Part shown: positions 1 through 6,664 of the stretch, piece after piece
How the letters are laid out: every line of letters begins with the position of its first letter
Numbering within the stretch: position 1 is the stretch's first letter
NCBI GenBank assembly: GCA_900547285.1
Contig: URGF01000021.1
Span: 1 to 21,785, forward strand
From: an uncultured Collinsella sp.
Lineage (GTDB): Bacteria > Actinomycetota > Coriobacteriia > Coriobacteriales > Coriobacteriaceae
Direction of reading: 5' to 3'
Length of the DNA stretch: 21,785 nucleotides
Position numbers and translations under genes: made by a program
The notes under the pieces: model-generated
The model's database searches: none
What the model saw: only the letters and a program-made list of their open reading frames with translations
Told to the model about the DNA's origin: nothing

Positions 1-1309
1 TGTCGCGGGTGTAGACGCCCAGACGACGGGTGGCCTCGAGCTGGCCCCAGCCGTGTCCGAACTCCTTGACTTCCTTGACCTCGTAGTCCTCGAGCGCCGG
101 CAGCACGAGATCCTTGCGGATCACGCCACCGTTGGCGTTCGGGTTGGCGCCGATGCGCAGCTCGCCGGTCGGCATAAAGGCCGTCACCTCGGGGCGCACC
201 TGGCCCTCGGGCGTAAAGAGCTCCTCGGGCTTGTAGGAACGCAGCCACTCGCGCAGCACGCGGAAGTGCTCATGGGTGTCCTTGGCACTCGCCAGCGGCA
301 CCTGATGCGCGCGCCAGGAGTCCTCGGTCTTCTTGCCGTCGATGTGCTTGGGGCAAGTCCAGCCCTTGGGCGTACGGAACACAATCATGGGGTAGGCCGG
401 GCGGACCACGGTCTCGCCTGAGGCGGCCTGGGCCTGCGCGGTGGCCTTGATGTCACAGATCTCATCGAAGACCTGCTCAAACAGGGCAGCGAAACGCGCA
501 TGAATGCTTGCGTGGCTCTCGTCGTCAAAGCCGGCAACAAAGAAGTGCGGCTTGTAGCCCATGCCCTCGAAGAACTTGGTGAGCTCCTCGTCGGACACGC
601 GGGCGAGGATGGTGGGGTTGGCGATCTTGTAGCCGTTGAGGTGCAGGATCGGCAGAACGATACCGTCAGTTGCCGGGTTCACGAGCTTGTTGGACTGCCA
701 AGAGGTCGCGAGCGGACCGGTCTCGGACTCGCCGTCGCCTACCACGGCCACGGCCAGCAGGCTCGGATTGTCCATGACGGCACCGTAGGCGTGGCTAAGC
801 GTGTAGCCAAGCTCGCCGCCCTCGTGGATGGAGCCGGGCGTCTCGGGCGCAAAGTGGCTCGGAATGCCGCCGGGGTAGGAGAACTGGCGGAAGAACTTCT
901 GCAGACCGGCCTCGTCATCAGTGATGTCGGGGCGGATCTCGCGGTAGGTGCCATCGAGCAGCGACTGAGCAGTACCGGCGGGGCCACCGTGACCCGGGCC
1001 CATCAAGAAGATGGCATTCTGGTTGTGGTCGGCAATGAGGCGATTGACGTGACCGAACAGGAAGTTGATGCCAGGCGTGGTGCCCCAGTGACCGACCAGG
1101 CGGTGCTTAACGTCCGGACGACCAAAGTCGCGCGTCTCGCCGGTCTTCTCGTCGACAAAGTCGGAGCGCATCAGCGGGTTAGAACGAAGGTAGATCTGGC
1201 CGACGGACAGATAGTTCGATGCACGCCAATACAGATCGACGCCCTCGAGCTCGGAAGCCGGTACCTCGTGGCCCAGCTTTTGCCACGGCGTTCCCAGAGT
1301 TTTAGCCAT
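1..1309 (-). CDS. xfp: Phosphoketolase (xylulose-5-P/fructose-6-P), N-terminal 436 codons
   Basis: Thiamine-diphosphate enzyme that splits xylulose-5-phosphate (and often fructose-6-phosphate) with phosphate into acetyl phosphate plus glyceraldehyde-3-phosphate (or erythrose-4-phosphate) in the cytosol. The visible part carries the family hallmarks in order: YLRSNPLM near residue 40, GHWGTTPG near 73-80, GPGHGGPA at 104-111, the ThDP/Mg motif GDGESETGP at 191-199, and [11 protein letters not shown] near 223-233. The reading frame is open to the left edge; family members are about 800 residues, so nearly half the protein and the 3' end lie outside. The ATG at 1309 is preceded by GAAGGGA at good spacing. 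It lies downstream of the lacI-type gene on the same strand, with its own promoter region containing two palindromes. Family assignment is secure; substrate preference (Xfp versus Xpk) cannot be told from this part. Confidence 0.95.
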   Translation of the reverse strand, partial: MAKTLGTPWQKLGHEVPASELEGVDLYWRASNYLSVGQIYLRSNPLMRSDFVDEKTGETRDFGRPDVKHRLVGHWGTTPGINFLFGHVNRLIADHNQNAIFLMGPGHGGPAGTAQSLLDGTYREIRPDITDDEAGLQKFFRQFSYPGGIPSHFAPETPGSIHEGGELGYTLSHAYGAVMDNPSLLAVAVVGDGESETGPLATSWQSNKLVNPATDGIVLPILHLNGYKIANPTILARVSDEELTKFFEGMGYKPHFFVAGFDDESHASIHARFAALFEQVFDEICDIKATAQAQAASGETVVRPAYPMIVFRTPKGWTCPKHIDGKKTEDSWRAHQVPLASAKDTHEHFRVLREWLRSYKPEELFTPEGQVRPEVTAFMPTGELRIGANPNANGGVIRKDLVLPALEDYEVKEVKEFGHGWGQLEATRRLGVYTRD

Positions 1310-1367
1310 TGTTTATGTCCCTTCGCTGCGCGGTCACCCTCCGATACGGCAACCATTCGTTGGGACC

Positions 1368-1373
1368 AGTATA
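1368..1373 (-). promoter_or_regulatory. Candidate -10 of the phosphoketolase promoter
   Basis: On the minus strand this reads TATACT, about 60 bases upstream of the phosphoketolase ATG. No convincing -35 is seen at 16-18 bp; that position is occupied by the two palindromes listed separately, as expected for a repressor-controlled promoter. Inferred from sequence only. Confidence 0.4.
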
Positions 1374-1375
1374 TT

Positions 1376-1393
1376 TGCTAAAACGTATTATCA
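1376..1393. promoter_or_regulatory. Candidate LacI-family operator, proximal
   Basis: 18-bp imperfect palindrome TGCTAAAACGTATTATCA with the central CG typical of LacI/GalR operators; 7 of 9 half-site positions are symmetric. It sits directly upstream of the putative phosphoketolase -10. Its centre is 21 bp, about two helical turns, from that of the next palindrome. Confidence 0.5.
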
Positions 1394-1396
1394 CGG

Positions 1397-1414
1397 TGAA
1401 AAAACGTTTTATCA
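1397..1414. promoter_or_regulatory. Candidate LacI-family operator, distal
   Basis: 18-bp palindrome TGAAAAAACGTTTTATCA with one asymmetric pair and a perfect AAAACGTTTT core. It resembles the neighbouring site (shared right half ending TTATCA) and the dyad upstream of the lacI-type gene. The likely ligand is the adjacent LacI-family regulator, giving control of phosphoketolase; this is inference. Confidence 0.55.
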
Positions 1415-1451
1415 TCTGTATTGATCGTACGGAACGACAAAACGCAACATT

Positions 1452-1478
1452 CACCTGCGACATTGTCTGTCACAGGTG
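1452..1478 (-). terminator. Weak stem-loop after the lacI-type gene
   Basis: CACCTG/CAGGTG arms with an inner ACA/TGT pair form a short interrupted hairpin 36 bases past the regulator's stop codon. There is no T-run, so termination is doubtful; it may only be a pause or an mRNA 3' end. Confidence 0.25.
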
Positions 1479-1513
1479 CTCCACATTCGATTTCTACGAA
1501 TTGGTAAACGTGT

Positions 1514-2542
1514 TTAGTTATGTTTAGCAAGCTCGAGCACGCTGTCCTTCACAATGAGGGCAGGCTCCAGGACCACTTCTTCGGCACGCCTTCCGCCCTT
1601 GCCGGCAAGACGTTTGGACATGCAACCAAAGGCATGCTCGGCAAGCACGCCCGGATCCTGCTCGATCGCGGTCAGCGCCGGCTCAAAGAGAACGTCGGCT
1701 GCCGAGTTGTCATAGCTCACCACCGAGATATCGCCCGGGATGCTCTTACCCATCTCATGCAGGCGCTTGAGCAAACCGAGGGCAATGTTATCCGAGCTTG
1801 CGAACACGGCGGTGGCGTCAGTTGCGAGCACCGCCTCCGAGGCCTCGTAGGCACTCGGAATGTAGTACTCGCTCTCAAACTCCAAACGCGCGTCGATCGG
1901 CAGGCCAACCTCGCGCAGCGCACGCTCGTAGCCGGCAAGACGCTTACGACCCGTATTGGAACGGCGCGCGTTAACCAAGCAGGCAATGCGACGATGCCCC
2001 TGCTCGATCAAGTACCGGGTAGCCATGTAGCCACCCATCTCGTGGTCGAACATCACCTTGTCGCACTCGAGCCCCTCAATGGCGCGGTCGACCATCACGG
2101 CAGGGATGGGCAGATGGCTCACTTCCTCGCGCAGGGCGCGATCGTCGGAGAACTCGTCACCCACGACCAGAAAGACGCCATCGACGCCGCGCGTCACCAG
2201 CTGGCGCAGGAGCTCCAGATCGTCCTCGGCACTTCCACCCGAGCTGGTAATAAAGAGCGCGTAGCCGTCCTCGCGGCAGCGTTTTTCCAGGCTGCCAGCA
2301 AGCGAGGCAAAAAAGCGACTCTCGATGTTGGGAACGATAAGGCCCAGCGTGCGCGACTCGCGCATGACCAGGCTGCGCGCAATCTGGTTAGGAACATAGT
2401 GGTTGCGCGCCGCGACCTCCTTGATGAGTTTGCGGTTTTCTTCCGAGATGCGACAAGGCCGATTGTTGAGAACAAGCGAGACCGACGAGGGGGAAAGCCC
2501 CACCTCCTGGGCGATCTGCTTGAGGGTGACTTTGTTGGCCAT
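1514..2542 (-). CDS. LacI-family transcriptional repressor
   Basis: 342-residue DNA-binding regulator of normal family length. Residues about 5-26 form the LacI helix-turn-helix (VTLKQIAQEVGLSPSSVSLVLN), followed by the hinge helix with PNQIARSL near 51-58 and a periplasmic-binding-protein-like sensor domain (GLIVPN near 67, DGVFLVVGD near 121, late SSDNIALGLL and VVSYDN segments). The ATG at 2542 is preceded by AAGGAG at 6 bases; the frame stays open upstream but runs antisense into murB and lacks an HTH there, so the longer form is rejected. It is transcribed towards phosphoketolase and diverges from murB. Palindromes in front of phosphoketolase and of this gene suggest control of the former and autoregulation. 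The effector sugar cannot be read from the sequence. Confidence 0.93.
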   Translation of the reverse strand: MANKVTLKQIAQEVGLSPSSVSLVLNNRPCRISEENRKLIKEVAARNHYVPNQIARSLVMRESRTLGLIVPNIESRFFASLAGSLEKRCREDGYALFITSSGGSAEDDLELLRQLVTRGVDGVFLVVGDEFSDDRALREEVSHLPIPAVMVDRAIEGLECDKVMFDHEMGGYMATRYLIEQGHRRIACLVNARRSNTGRKRLAGYERALREVGLPIDARLEFESEYYIPSAYEASEAVLATDATAVFASSDNIALGLLKRLHEMGKSIPGDISVVSYDNSAADVLFEPALTAIEQDPGVLAEHAFGCMSKRLAGKGGRRAEEVVLEPALIVKDSVLELAKHN

Positions 2543-2604
2543 CTCGCTCCTTCCGGGTTTACGCGCAATCTCTTGAAAGTATAGCGACTGCCCCTCTACC
2601 TCGA

Positions 2605-2621
2605 TGATAAACACTTTATCA
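2605..2621. promoter_or_regulatory. Perfect dyad between the lacI-type gene and murB
   Basis: TGATAAA and TTTATCA are perfect 7-bp arms around CAC, located 63 bp upstream of the regulator's start. The arms match the half-sites in front of phosphoketolase, but the centre is 3 bp rather than CG. It is probably an autoregulatory site for the LacI-family protein. Confidence 0.45.
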
Positions 2622-2725
2622 ATCCGGTGGACGGCAGTTTTATCGCCGCCAGCGCACCAAATGCATCTGGGTGGGGTATATTGCAATCGATTGATGACAA
2701 CGACCACCAAAAGGCGGATATTCGT

Positions 2726-3688
2726 ATGCACGAGAACGATTTTTTTAACGAGGACCTGCTGTGCGCGCTCGCTGGCGTTGCCGGCGAGGACAACGTGTTG
2801 ATGAGCGAGCCCATGCGCGAACACACCACGTTTAAGATCGGCGGCCCGGCCGACGTCTTTGTCACGCCCGATACCGAGCAGGGCCTCGTCGCCACGCTCG
2901 ATACCTGCTATCGCTGCGATCTGCCGCTCACCATCGTGGGCAACGGCTCCGACCTGCTCGTCGGCGACAAGGGCATCCGCGGCGTCGTCGTGGCGCTGGG
3001 CGAGGGCCTCTCCGACATTACGGTCGACGGCACGCACGTCACGGCGGCAGCCGGCGCCTTGCTTTCCGATGTCGCAGCCGCGGCAGCCGAGGCCGGCCTT
3101 ACCGGCATGGAGCCCATCTCGGGCATTCCCGGATCGGTCGGCGGTGCCTGCTACATGAACGCCGGAGCATACGGCGCTTGCATGGCCGATGTGCTGGAGT
3201 CCGTGCGCGTCTACAAGCCCGCCCGCATGCTCGACGACGGCACCCGCGGTAGCGGCAGCATTATCGAGTTCGATGTCGATGAGCTCAACCTGGGCTATCG
3301 CAAGAGCCGCATTGCCGACGACGGTTTCGTCGTGCTTTCGGCCACTTTCAATCTCGCCCCGGGCAACGCCGCGATGATCAAGGCCGACATGGACGACTAC
3401 CGCCAGCGCCGCGAGGACAAGCAGCCGCTCGACATGCCGAGTGCCGGCTCCACCTTCAAGCGCCCCGAGGGCTACTTTGCCGGCAAGCTCATCATGGACG
3501 CCGGCCTGCGAGGACACGCCATCGGCGGCGCGCAGGTGAGCGAAAAGCACTGCGGCTTCATCGTCAACGCCGACCACGCCACCGCCGCCGATGTCGACGA
3601 ACTCATCCGACACATCCAAACAACCGTCAAAGACCAATTCGACGTAGACCTAGAACCCGAAGTCCACCGAGTAGGCGAATTCCTCTAA
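2726..3688 (+). CDS. murB: UDP-N-acetylenolpyruvoylglucosamine reductase
   Basis: FAD-dependent reductase that uses NADPH to convert UDP-GlcNAc-enolpyruvate to UDP-MurNAc, the second committed step of peptidoglycan precursor synthesis, in the cytosol. The 320-residue protein has KIGGPADVFV at 37-46, the FAD-binding stretch VGNGSDLLVGDKGIRG at 71-86, GIPGSVGGACYMNAGAYG at 133-150, the SAGSTFKRP motif at 239-247 with the presumed proton-donor Ser242, and the C-terminal Glu312 in PEVHRVGEF. The segment spacing fits a type II (Bacillus/Staphylococcus-like) MurB. The ATG at 2726 has AAGGCGG upstream; the open frame extends to 2627 but adds no conserved sequence. It is a single gene with its own terminator. 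Oddly, the last 30 or so codons use A instead of G at every purine-ending third position, unlike the rest of the gene. Confidence 0.96.
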   Translation: MHENDFFNEDLLCALAGVAGEDNVLMSEPMREHTTFKIGGPADVFVTPDTEQGLVATLDTCYRCDLPLTIVGNGSDLLVGDKGIRGVVVALGEGLSDITVDGTHVTAAAGALLSDVAAAAAEAGLTGMEPISGIPGSVGGACYMNAGAYGACMADVLESVRVYKPARMLDDGTRGSGSIIEFDVDELNLGYRKSRIADDGFVVLSATFNLAPGNAAMIKADMDDYRQRREDKQPLDMPSAGSTFKRPEGYFAGKLIMDAGLRGHAIGGAQVSEKHCGFIVNADHATAADVDELIRHIQTTVKDQFDVDLEPEVHRVGEFL

Positions 3689-3692
3689 CAAA

Positions 3693-3714
3693 GAAGGCCC
3701 CGAAAGGGGCCTTC
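3693..3714 (+). terminator. murB terminator
   Basis: Perfect 9-bp stem GAAGGCCCC/GGGGCCTTC with a GAAA loop, five bases after the murB stop codon. The following tract is only moderately T-rich (ACCATATTTATT). Confidence 0.8.
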
Positions 3715-3766
3715 ACCATATTTATTCAGATAACCCAGTCCGGTGTGTCGCGCCCCGAACCCGAGA

Positions 3767-3902
3767 GGGCCGCGTGCCCGCCCGCAATATATTTGATTGA
3801 TCGCGAGTTCCGCACGCAAAGAAGGCCACTTAATGTGGCCTTCGTCTTGCGCAGGACTGCCCGAGCAGGCAATCAAATATATTGCGGGCGGGCACGCGGC
3901 CC
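3767..3902. repeat. 136-bp palindromic intergenic element with 33-bp perfect inverted ends
   Basis: Positions 3767-3799 and 3870-3902 are exact reverse complements over 33 bp (beginning GGGCCGCGTGCC). Inside, 3821-3829 and 3835-3843 form a second perfect 9-bp stem (GAAGGCCAC/GTGGCCTTC) with loop TTAAT, extended outward by partly paired sequence. There is no coding capacity. The core from 3801 to 3833 recurs with 3 mismatches at 21610-21642, so this is a dispersed repeat. It ends 8 bases from the stop codon of the downstream minus-strand gene. MITE-like, REP-like or a bidirectional terminator role are all possible. Confidence 0.85.
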
Positions 3903-3910
3903 AGTCGGCT

Positions 3911-5116
3911 TTACGACAGCGCAATACCGCCAAGCCAGCCCCAACGCACGCCAGAGCCAGTACCATAAAAGCTGATGAACGAATCAAGCGACTTAGACGT
4001 AATGGCACCCTCGTTGCTCATGACGATGCCGCCGCCAACGTAGATACCCACATGACCGTAGATAAGGCCCGGAGCACCCGTGCCGCTGTGCGAGGAATCG
4101 GCCACGATCATGCCCACCTGCAGCGCCGAGCGATCGGAGCTATAGCACCAGGCGTTGAACATGTCGCAGGCGTTGCCGCCAAAGTAGCCAACGCCGGCGT
4201 TACGGAAGACATTGGTAACCCACGCCGCGCACCAGTTCTGACCCGGCGAAGGCGTGGAGTAGCACGCGTTGACGACAGCCTGCTGCTTGCCCGAGCCGGC
4301 ATTCTGCTGCGGAGTTCCGGGCGCATACGATCCACCGCCCGAGCTCGAACCACCCGAGTAGGAATTGTTCTTGTTCGCGGCGGCCGCGGCAGCGGCGGCC
4401 TTCCTAGCGGCCTCCTCAGCCTGGGCGGCAGCGAGGATCTCGGAATCGCGCTGAGCCATGAGCTCCTTGACGTCGTCGGAAAGACCGTTCAGCACGGTCT
4501 GGACCTCTTGCTGCTTGGCCTGCATATCCTGCATCTGAGCCGTCTGCTGGTCCTTGAGTTTCTCCAGGTTGGCCTTTTGTGCTTCGAGCTCGGTCTTCTG
4601 CGCGTCGAGCTCAGCCTGAATCGTCTGGATATCCTCGATGGCATCGCGGTCGCTCTTGTTGATCTTCTCAACGTAATGCGCGTTGGCGACGAGTTCCTCA
4701 AACGAGCCAGAGGCCAGCAGCAGCGACAGGATGTTCGTGCCGCCGGACTTGTAGCTGGCGGCCACGCGATCGGAAAGGTCATTGCGCTTCTTCTTGAGCT
4801 CGGCCTTCTTTTCATCGATCTGGGCCTGCGTGTCGTCAATCTTGCCCTGGACATTCTCGATGTCGTTGAGGGTCTGGGCATTCTTGTTGGCCAGCGCCGC
4901 ATACTCATTTGCGATGCTGTCGAGCTGGGCCTGAACCTCGTCGAGTTGGGCCTGGGCGGCATTCAATTTATCGGTGGTTTCTTTGGAAGCCTCCGCCGCA
5001 TGGGCGCGAGTGGGCAGGCCAAAAAGAACTGCCGCAGAAGCGGCGCCGAACAGGGCCTTAAGGGCAGTGCGGCGCGAGAGCTCCTGGGAAAGGATGGAAT
5101 CGCTGTTTGGTGACAT
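3911..5116 (-). CDS. Exported coiled-coil peptidoglycan hydrolase, CwlO/PcsB-like with CHAP or NlpC/P60 domain
   Basis: 401-residue secreted protein. Residues 1-40 are a twin-arginine-type signal (LSRRTALKALFG, then a hydrophobic stretch and AHA before a likely cleavage at 40/41). Residues about 45-240 are a long coiled coil rich in Gln, Glu, Lys and Ala containing SYKSGG...LLLASGSFEELVANAHYVEKI, a segment typical of the PcsB/CwlO N-terminal domain that is held by FtsEX in other bacteria. An Ala-rich then Gly/Ser-rich linker (about 235-275) leads to a C-terminal papain-like domain with WCAAWV (Cys296) and YGHVGIYVG (His355), the expected Cys/His pair of CHAP or NlpC/P60 hydrolases. Probable role: cutting cell-wall peptides during growth or division. 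The ATG at 5116 follows CGGAG. It diverges from galE. CHAP versus NlpC/P60 is not settled by eye. Confidence 0.88.
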   Translation of the reverse strand: MSPNSDSILSQELSRRTALKALFGAASAAVLFGLPTRAHAAEASKETTDKLNAAQAQLDEVQAQLDSIANEYAALANKNAQTLNDIENVQGKIDDTQAQIDEKKAELKKKRNDLSDRVAASYKSGGTNILSLLLASGSFEELVANAHYVEKINKSDRDAIEDIQTIQAELDAQKTELEAQKANLEKLKDQQTAQMQDMQAKQQEVQTVLNGLSDDVKELMAQRDSEILAAAQAEEAARKAAAAAAAANKNNSYSGGSSSGGGSYAPGTPQQNAGSGKQQAVVNACYSTPSPGQNWCAAWVTNVFRNAGVGYFGGNACDMFNAWCYSSDRSALQVGMIVADSSHSGTGAPGLIYGHVGIYVGGGIVMSNEGAITSKSLDSFISFYGTGSGVRWGWLGGIALS

Positions 5117-5339
5117 ATGTACTCCGTTACATGCTTATTTATATGTCGCTCAACTCATACATATTAGCGTACATATGGCGCGTCCCAACGATTTCCACGA
5201 ACGGCAGGAAACTACAAGGTCGGCGGCTCGTAAGCAATTGTCAAATTTGAGGTAACAATTGAGCAAGCTCTTATATGAGTACGTTAACATAATCCTCTGC
5301 TTTTCCTACAGTGCACCATTTGGGCGTCCCCGCCTGCGC

Positions 5340-5345
5340 TATACT
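5340..5345 (+). promoter_or_regulatory. Candidate -10 of galE
   Basis: TATACT 38 bases upstream of the galE start, in the 266-bp region shared with the divergent hydrolase gene. No strong -35 is seen at the right distance. The same intergenic region holds a CATATGTAC (5114-5122)/GTACATATG (5169-5177) inverted repeat nearer the hydrolase gene, whose meaning is unknown. Confidence 0.4.
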
Positions 5346-5382
5346 CCCCTCTAGAAGTGTTCCTGATTCGATAGGAGACTAC

Positions 5383-6444
5383 ATGTCCAAAGCACTCGAC
5401 CCCAAAGACACCTGCGTCCTCGTTACCGGTGGCGCCGGCTTTATCGGCTCGCACACCGTCGTTCAGCTGCTCGAGGGTGGCTACCAGGTCGTCATCGTCG
5501 ATGATCTCTCCAACTCCAGCGCCGTCGCCGTCGACCGCGTCAAGACCATCGTGGGCGACGAGGCCGCCAAGAACCTCACCTTCTACGAGGCCAACGTGCT
5601 CGACCGCGATGCGATGAACAAGATCTTCGATACCCATCAGATCGACCGTGTCATCCACTTTGCCGGCTTTAAGGCCGTCGGCGAGTCGGTGAGCAAGCCC
5701 GTCGAGTACTACCACAACAACATCGAGAACACCCTGGTGCTCATCGACGTCATGCGCAACCATGGCTGCAAGTCCATCATCTTCTCGAGCTCCTCGACCG
5801 TCTACGGCGACCCGGACAACCCGCCCGTCACCGAGGAAGACCCCAAGAAGCCCGCAACCAACCCCTATGGCTGGACCAAGTGGATGATCGAGCAGATCCT
5901 TATGGACGTCCACACCGCCGACCCCGAGTGGGACGTCGTGCTGCTCCGTTACTTCAACCCCATCGGCGCTCATCCGTCGGGCCTGATCGGCGAGGACCCC
6001 AAGGGCATCCCCAACAACCTGGTGCCCTATGTCGCCCAGGTCGCCGTGGGCAAGCTCGAGGCCGTTCAGGTCTTTGGCAACGACTACCCCACCCCCGACG
6101 GCACCGGCGTGCGCGACTACATCCACGTGTGCGATCTGGCCTCTGGTCACGTTGCCGCCCTTAACTGGATGAACGGCAAGACCGGCGTCGAGATCTTTAA
6201 CCTGGGCACCGGCACCGGCACCTCGGTACTCGAGGTCGTCGCCGCCTTCTCCAAGGCTTGTGGCAAAGAGCTGCCCTACGTGATCCGCGAGCGCCGCGCC
6301 GGCGACATCGCCGCCAACTGGTGCGATGCCTCCAAGGCCGAGCGCATGATGGGCTGGAAGGCCCAGTACGATATCGCGGACATGTGCCGCGACAGCTGGA
6401 ATTGGCAGAGCCACAACCCCAACGGCTTCGCCGACGCCGAGTAG
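5383..6444 (+). CDS. galE: UDP-glucose 4-epimerase
   Basis: NAD-dependent short-chain dehydrogenase-type enzyme that interconverts UDP-galactose and UDP-glucose, for the Leloir pathway and for supplying UDP-galactose to surface polysaccharides. In the 353 residues, the Rossmann motif GGAGFIG is at 16-22, the catalytic serine region SSSSTVYG at 135-142, and the YxxxK pair is Tyr162/Lys166 in PYGWTK. HFAGFKAVGES near 92-102, LRYFNPIGAHPSG and the late GTGTGTSVLEV segment are typical of GalE rather than of other SDR epimerases. The length is close to the usual 330-340. The ATG at 5383 follows ATAGGAG; an in-frame upstream ATG at 5311 lies before the candidate promoter and is rejected. It is monocistronic with a strong terminator. 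No other Leloir gene is in the window. Confidence 0.96.
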   Translation: MSKALDPKDTCVLVTGGAGFIGSHTVVQLLEGGYQVVIVDDLSNSSAVAVDRVKTIVGDEAAKNLTFYEANVLDRDAMNKIFDTHQIDRVIHFAGFKAVGESVSKPVEYYHNNIENTLVLIDVMRNHGCKSIIFSSSSTVYGDPDNPPVTEEDPKKPATNPYGWTKWMIEQILMDVHTADPEWDVVLLRYFNPIGAHPSGLIGEDPKGIPNNLVPYVAQVAVGKLEAVQVFGNDYPTPDGTGVRDYIHVCDLASGHVAALNWMNGKTGVEIFNLGTGTGTSVLEVVAAFSKACGKELPYVIRERRAGDIAANWCDASKAERMMGWKAQYDIADMCRDSWNWQSHNPNGFADAE

Positions 6445-6466
6445 CAAAAACCTACATACCGTTCTT

Positions 6467-6500
6467 GCCCCGATCTCACGATGTGAGACCGGGGCTTTTT
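6467..6500 (+). terminator. galE rho-independent terminator
   Basis: 13-bp stem, GCCCCGATCTCAC paired with GTGAGACCGGGGC (one mismatch), GAT loop, followed by TTTTT. It lies 23 bases after the galE stop. Confidence 0.92.
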
Positions 6501-6554
6501 CATGACGCGTAACCATTCACCAAAATACTTCCAACTTTTTTATCTTGCCTGTAC

Positions 6555-6566
6555 ATGTTTAAACAA
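6555..6566. promoter_or_regulatory. Candidate TreR-like operator in the malQ promoter
   Basis: ATGTTTAAACAA, one mismatch from the symmetric TTGTTTAAACAA and containing the perfect palindrome GTTTAAAC. It lies eight bases upstream of a TACAAT -10 candidate at 6574-6579, where a bound repressor would block polymerase. The same motif recurs upstream of the ABC importer, the GntR gene and the PTS gene. Confidence 0.6.
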
Positions 6567-6573
6567 CATGTTT

Positions 6574-6579
6574 TACAAT
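6574..6579 (+). promoter_or_regulatory. Candidate -10 of malQ-glgP
   Basis: TACAAT with a weak TGTACA -35 at 6550-6555 (18-bp spacer). It gives a leader of about 80 bases before the malQ start. Confidence 0.45.
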
Positions 6580-6664
6580 AGGCGTATCGAATCAGAACAT
6601 CGGAGGCGGACTGCACACCCATCGGCAGGCCGACCCCACAACAAGAAGGTTGGTGAGCGCATTC

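Noticed and set aside
500..1381. Long plus-strand open frame opposite phosphoketolase
   Set aside because: It mirrors the codon pattern of the real minus-strand gene, which carries all family motifs; the antisense protein resembles nothing.
2543..3637. N-terminal extension of the LacI-family gene antisense to murB
   Set aside because: The open frame continues upstream, but the extension is low-complexity antisense sequence. The canonical HTH begins at the ATG at 2542, which has a good ribosome-binding site.
3745..3975. Small protein within the 136-bp palindrome
   Set aside because: The short frames on both strands are produced by the inverted repeat itself and lack ribosome-binding sites.
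3797..5113. 438-codon plus-strand open frame opposite the wall hydrolase
   Set aside because: Leucine-rich translation of antisense coiled-coil DNA; it starts inside the palindromic repeat and has no ribosome-binding site.
5239..5244. Perfect TTGACA -35 on the minus strand for the wall hydrolase
   Set aside because: The hexamer is real, but no acceptable -10 lies 15-19 bp downstream, so I do not call a promoter.
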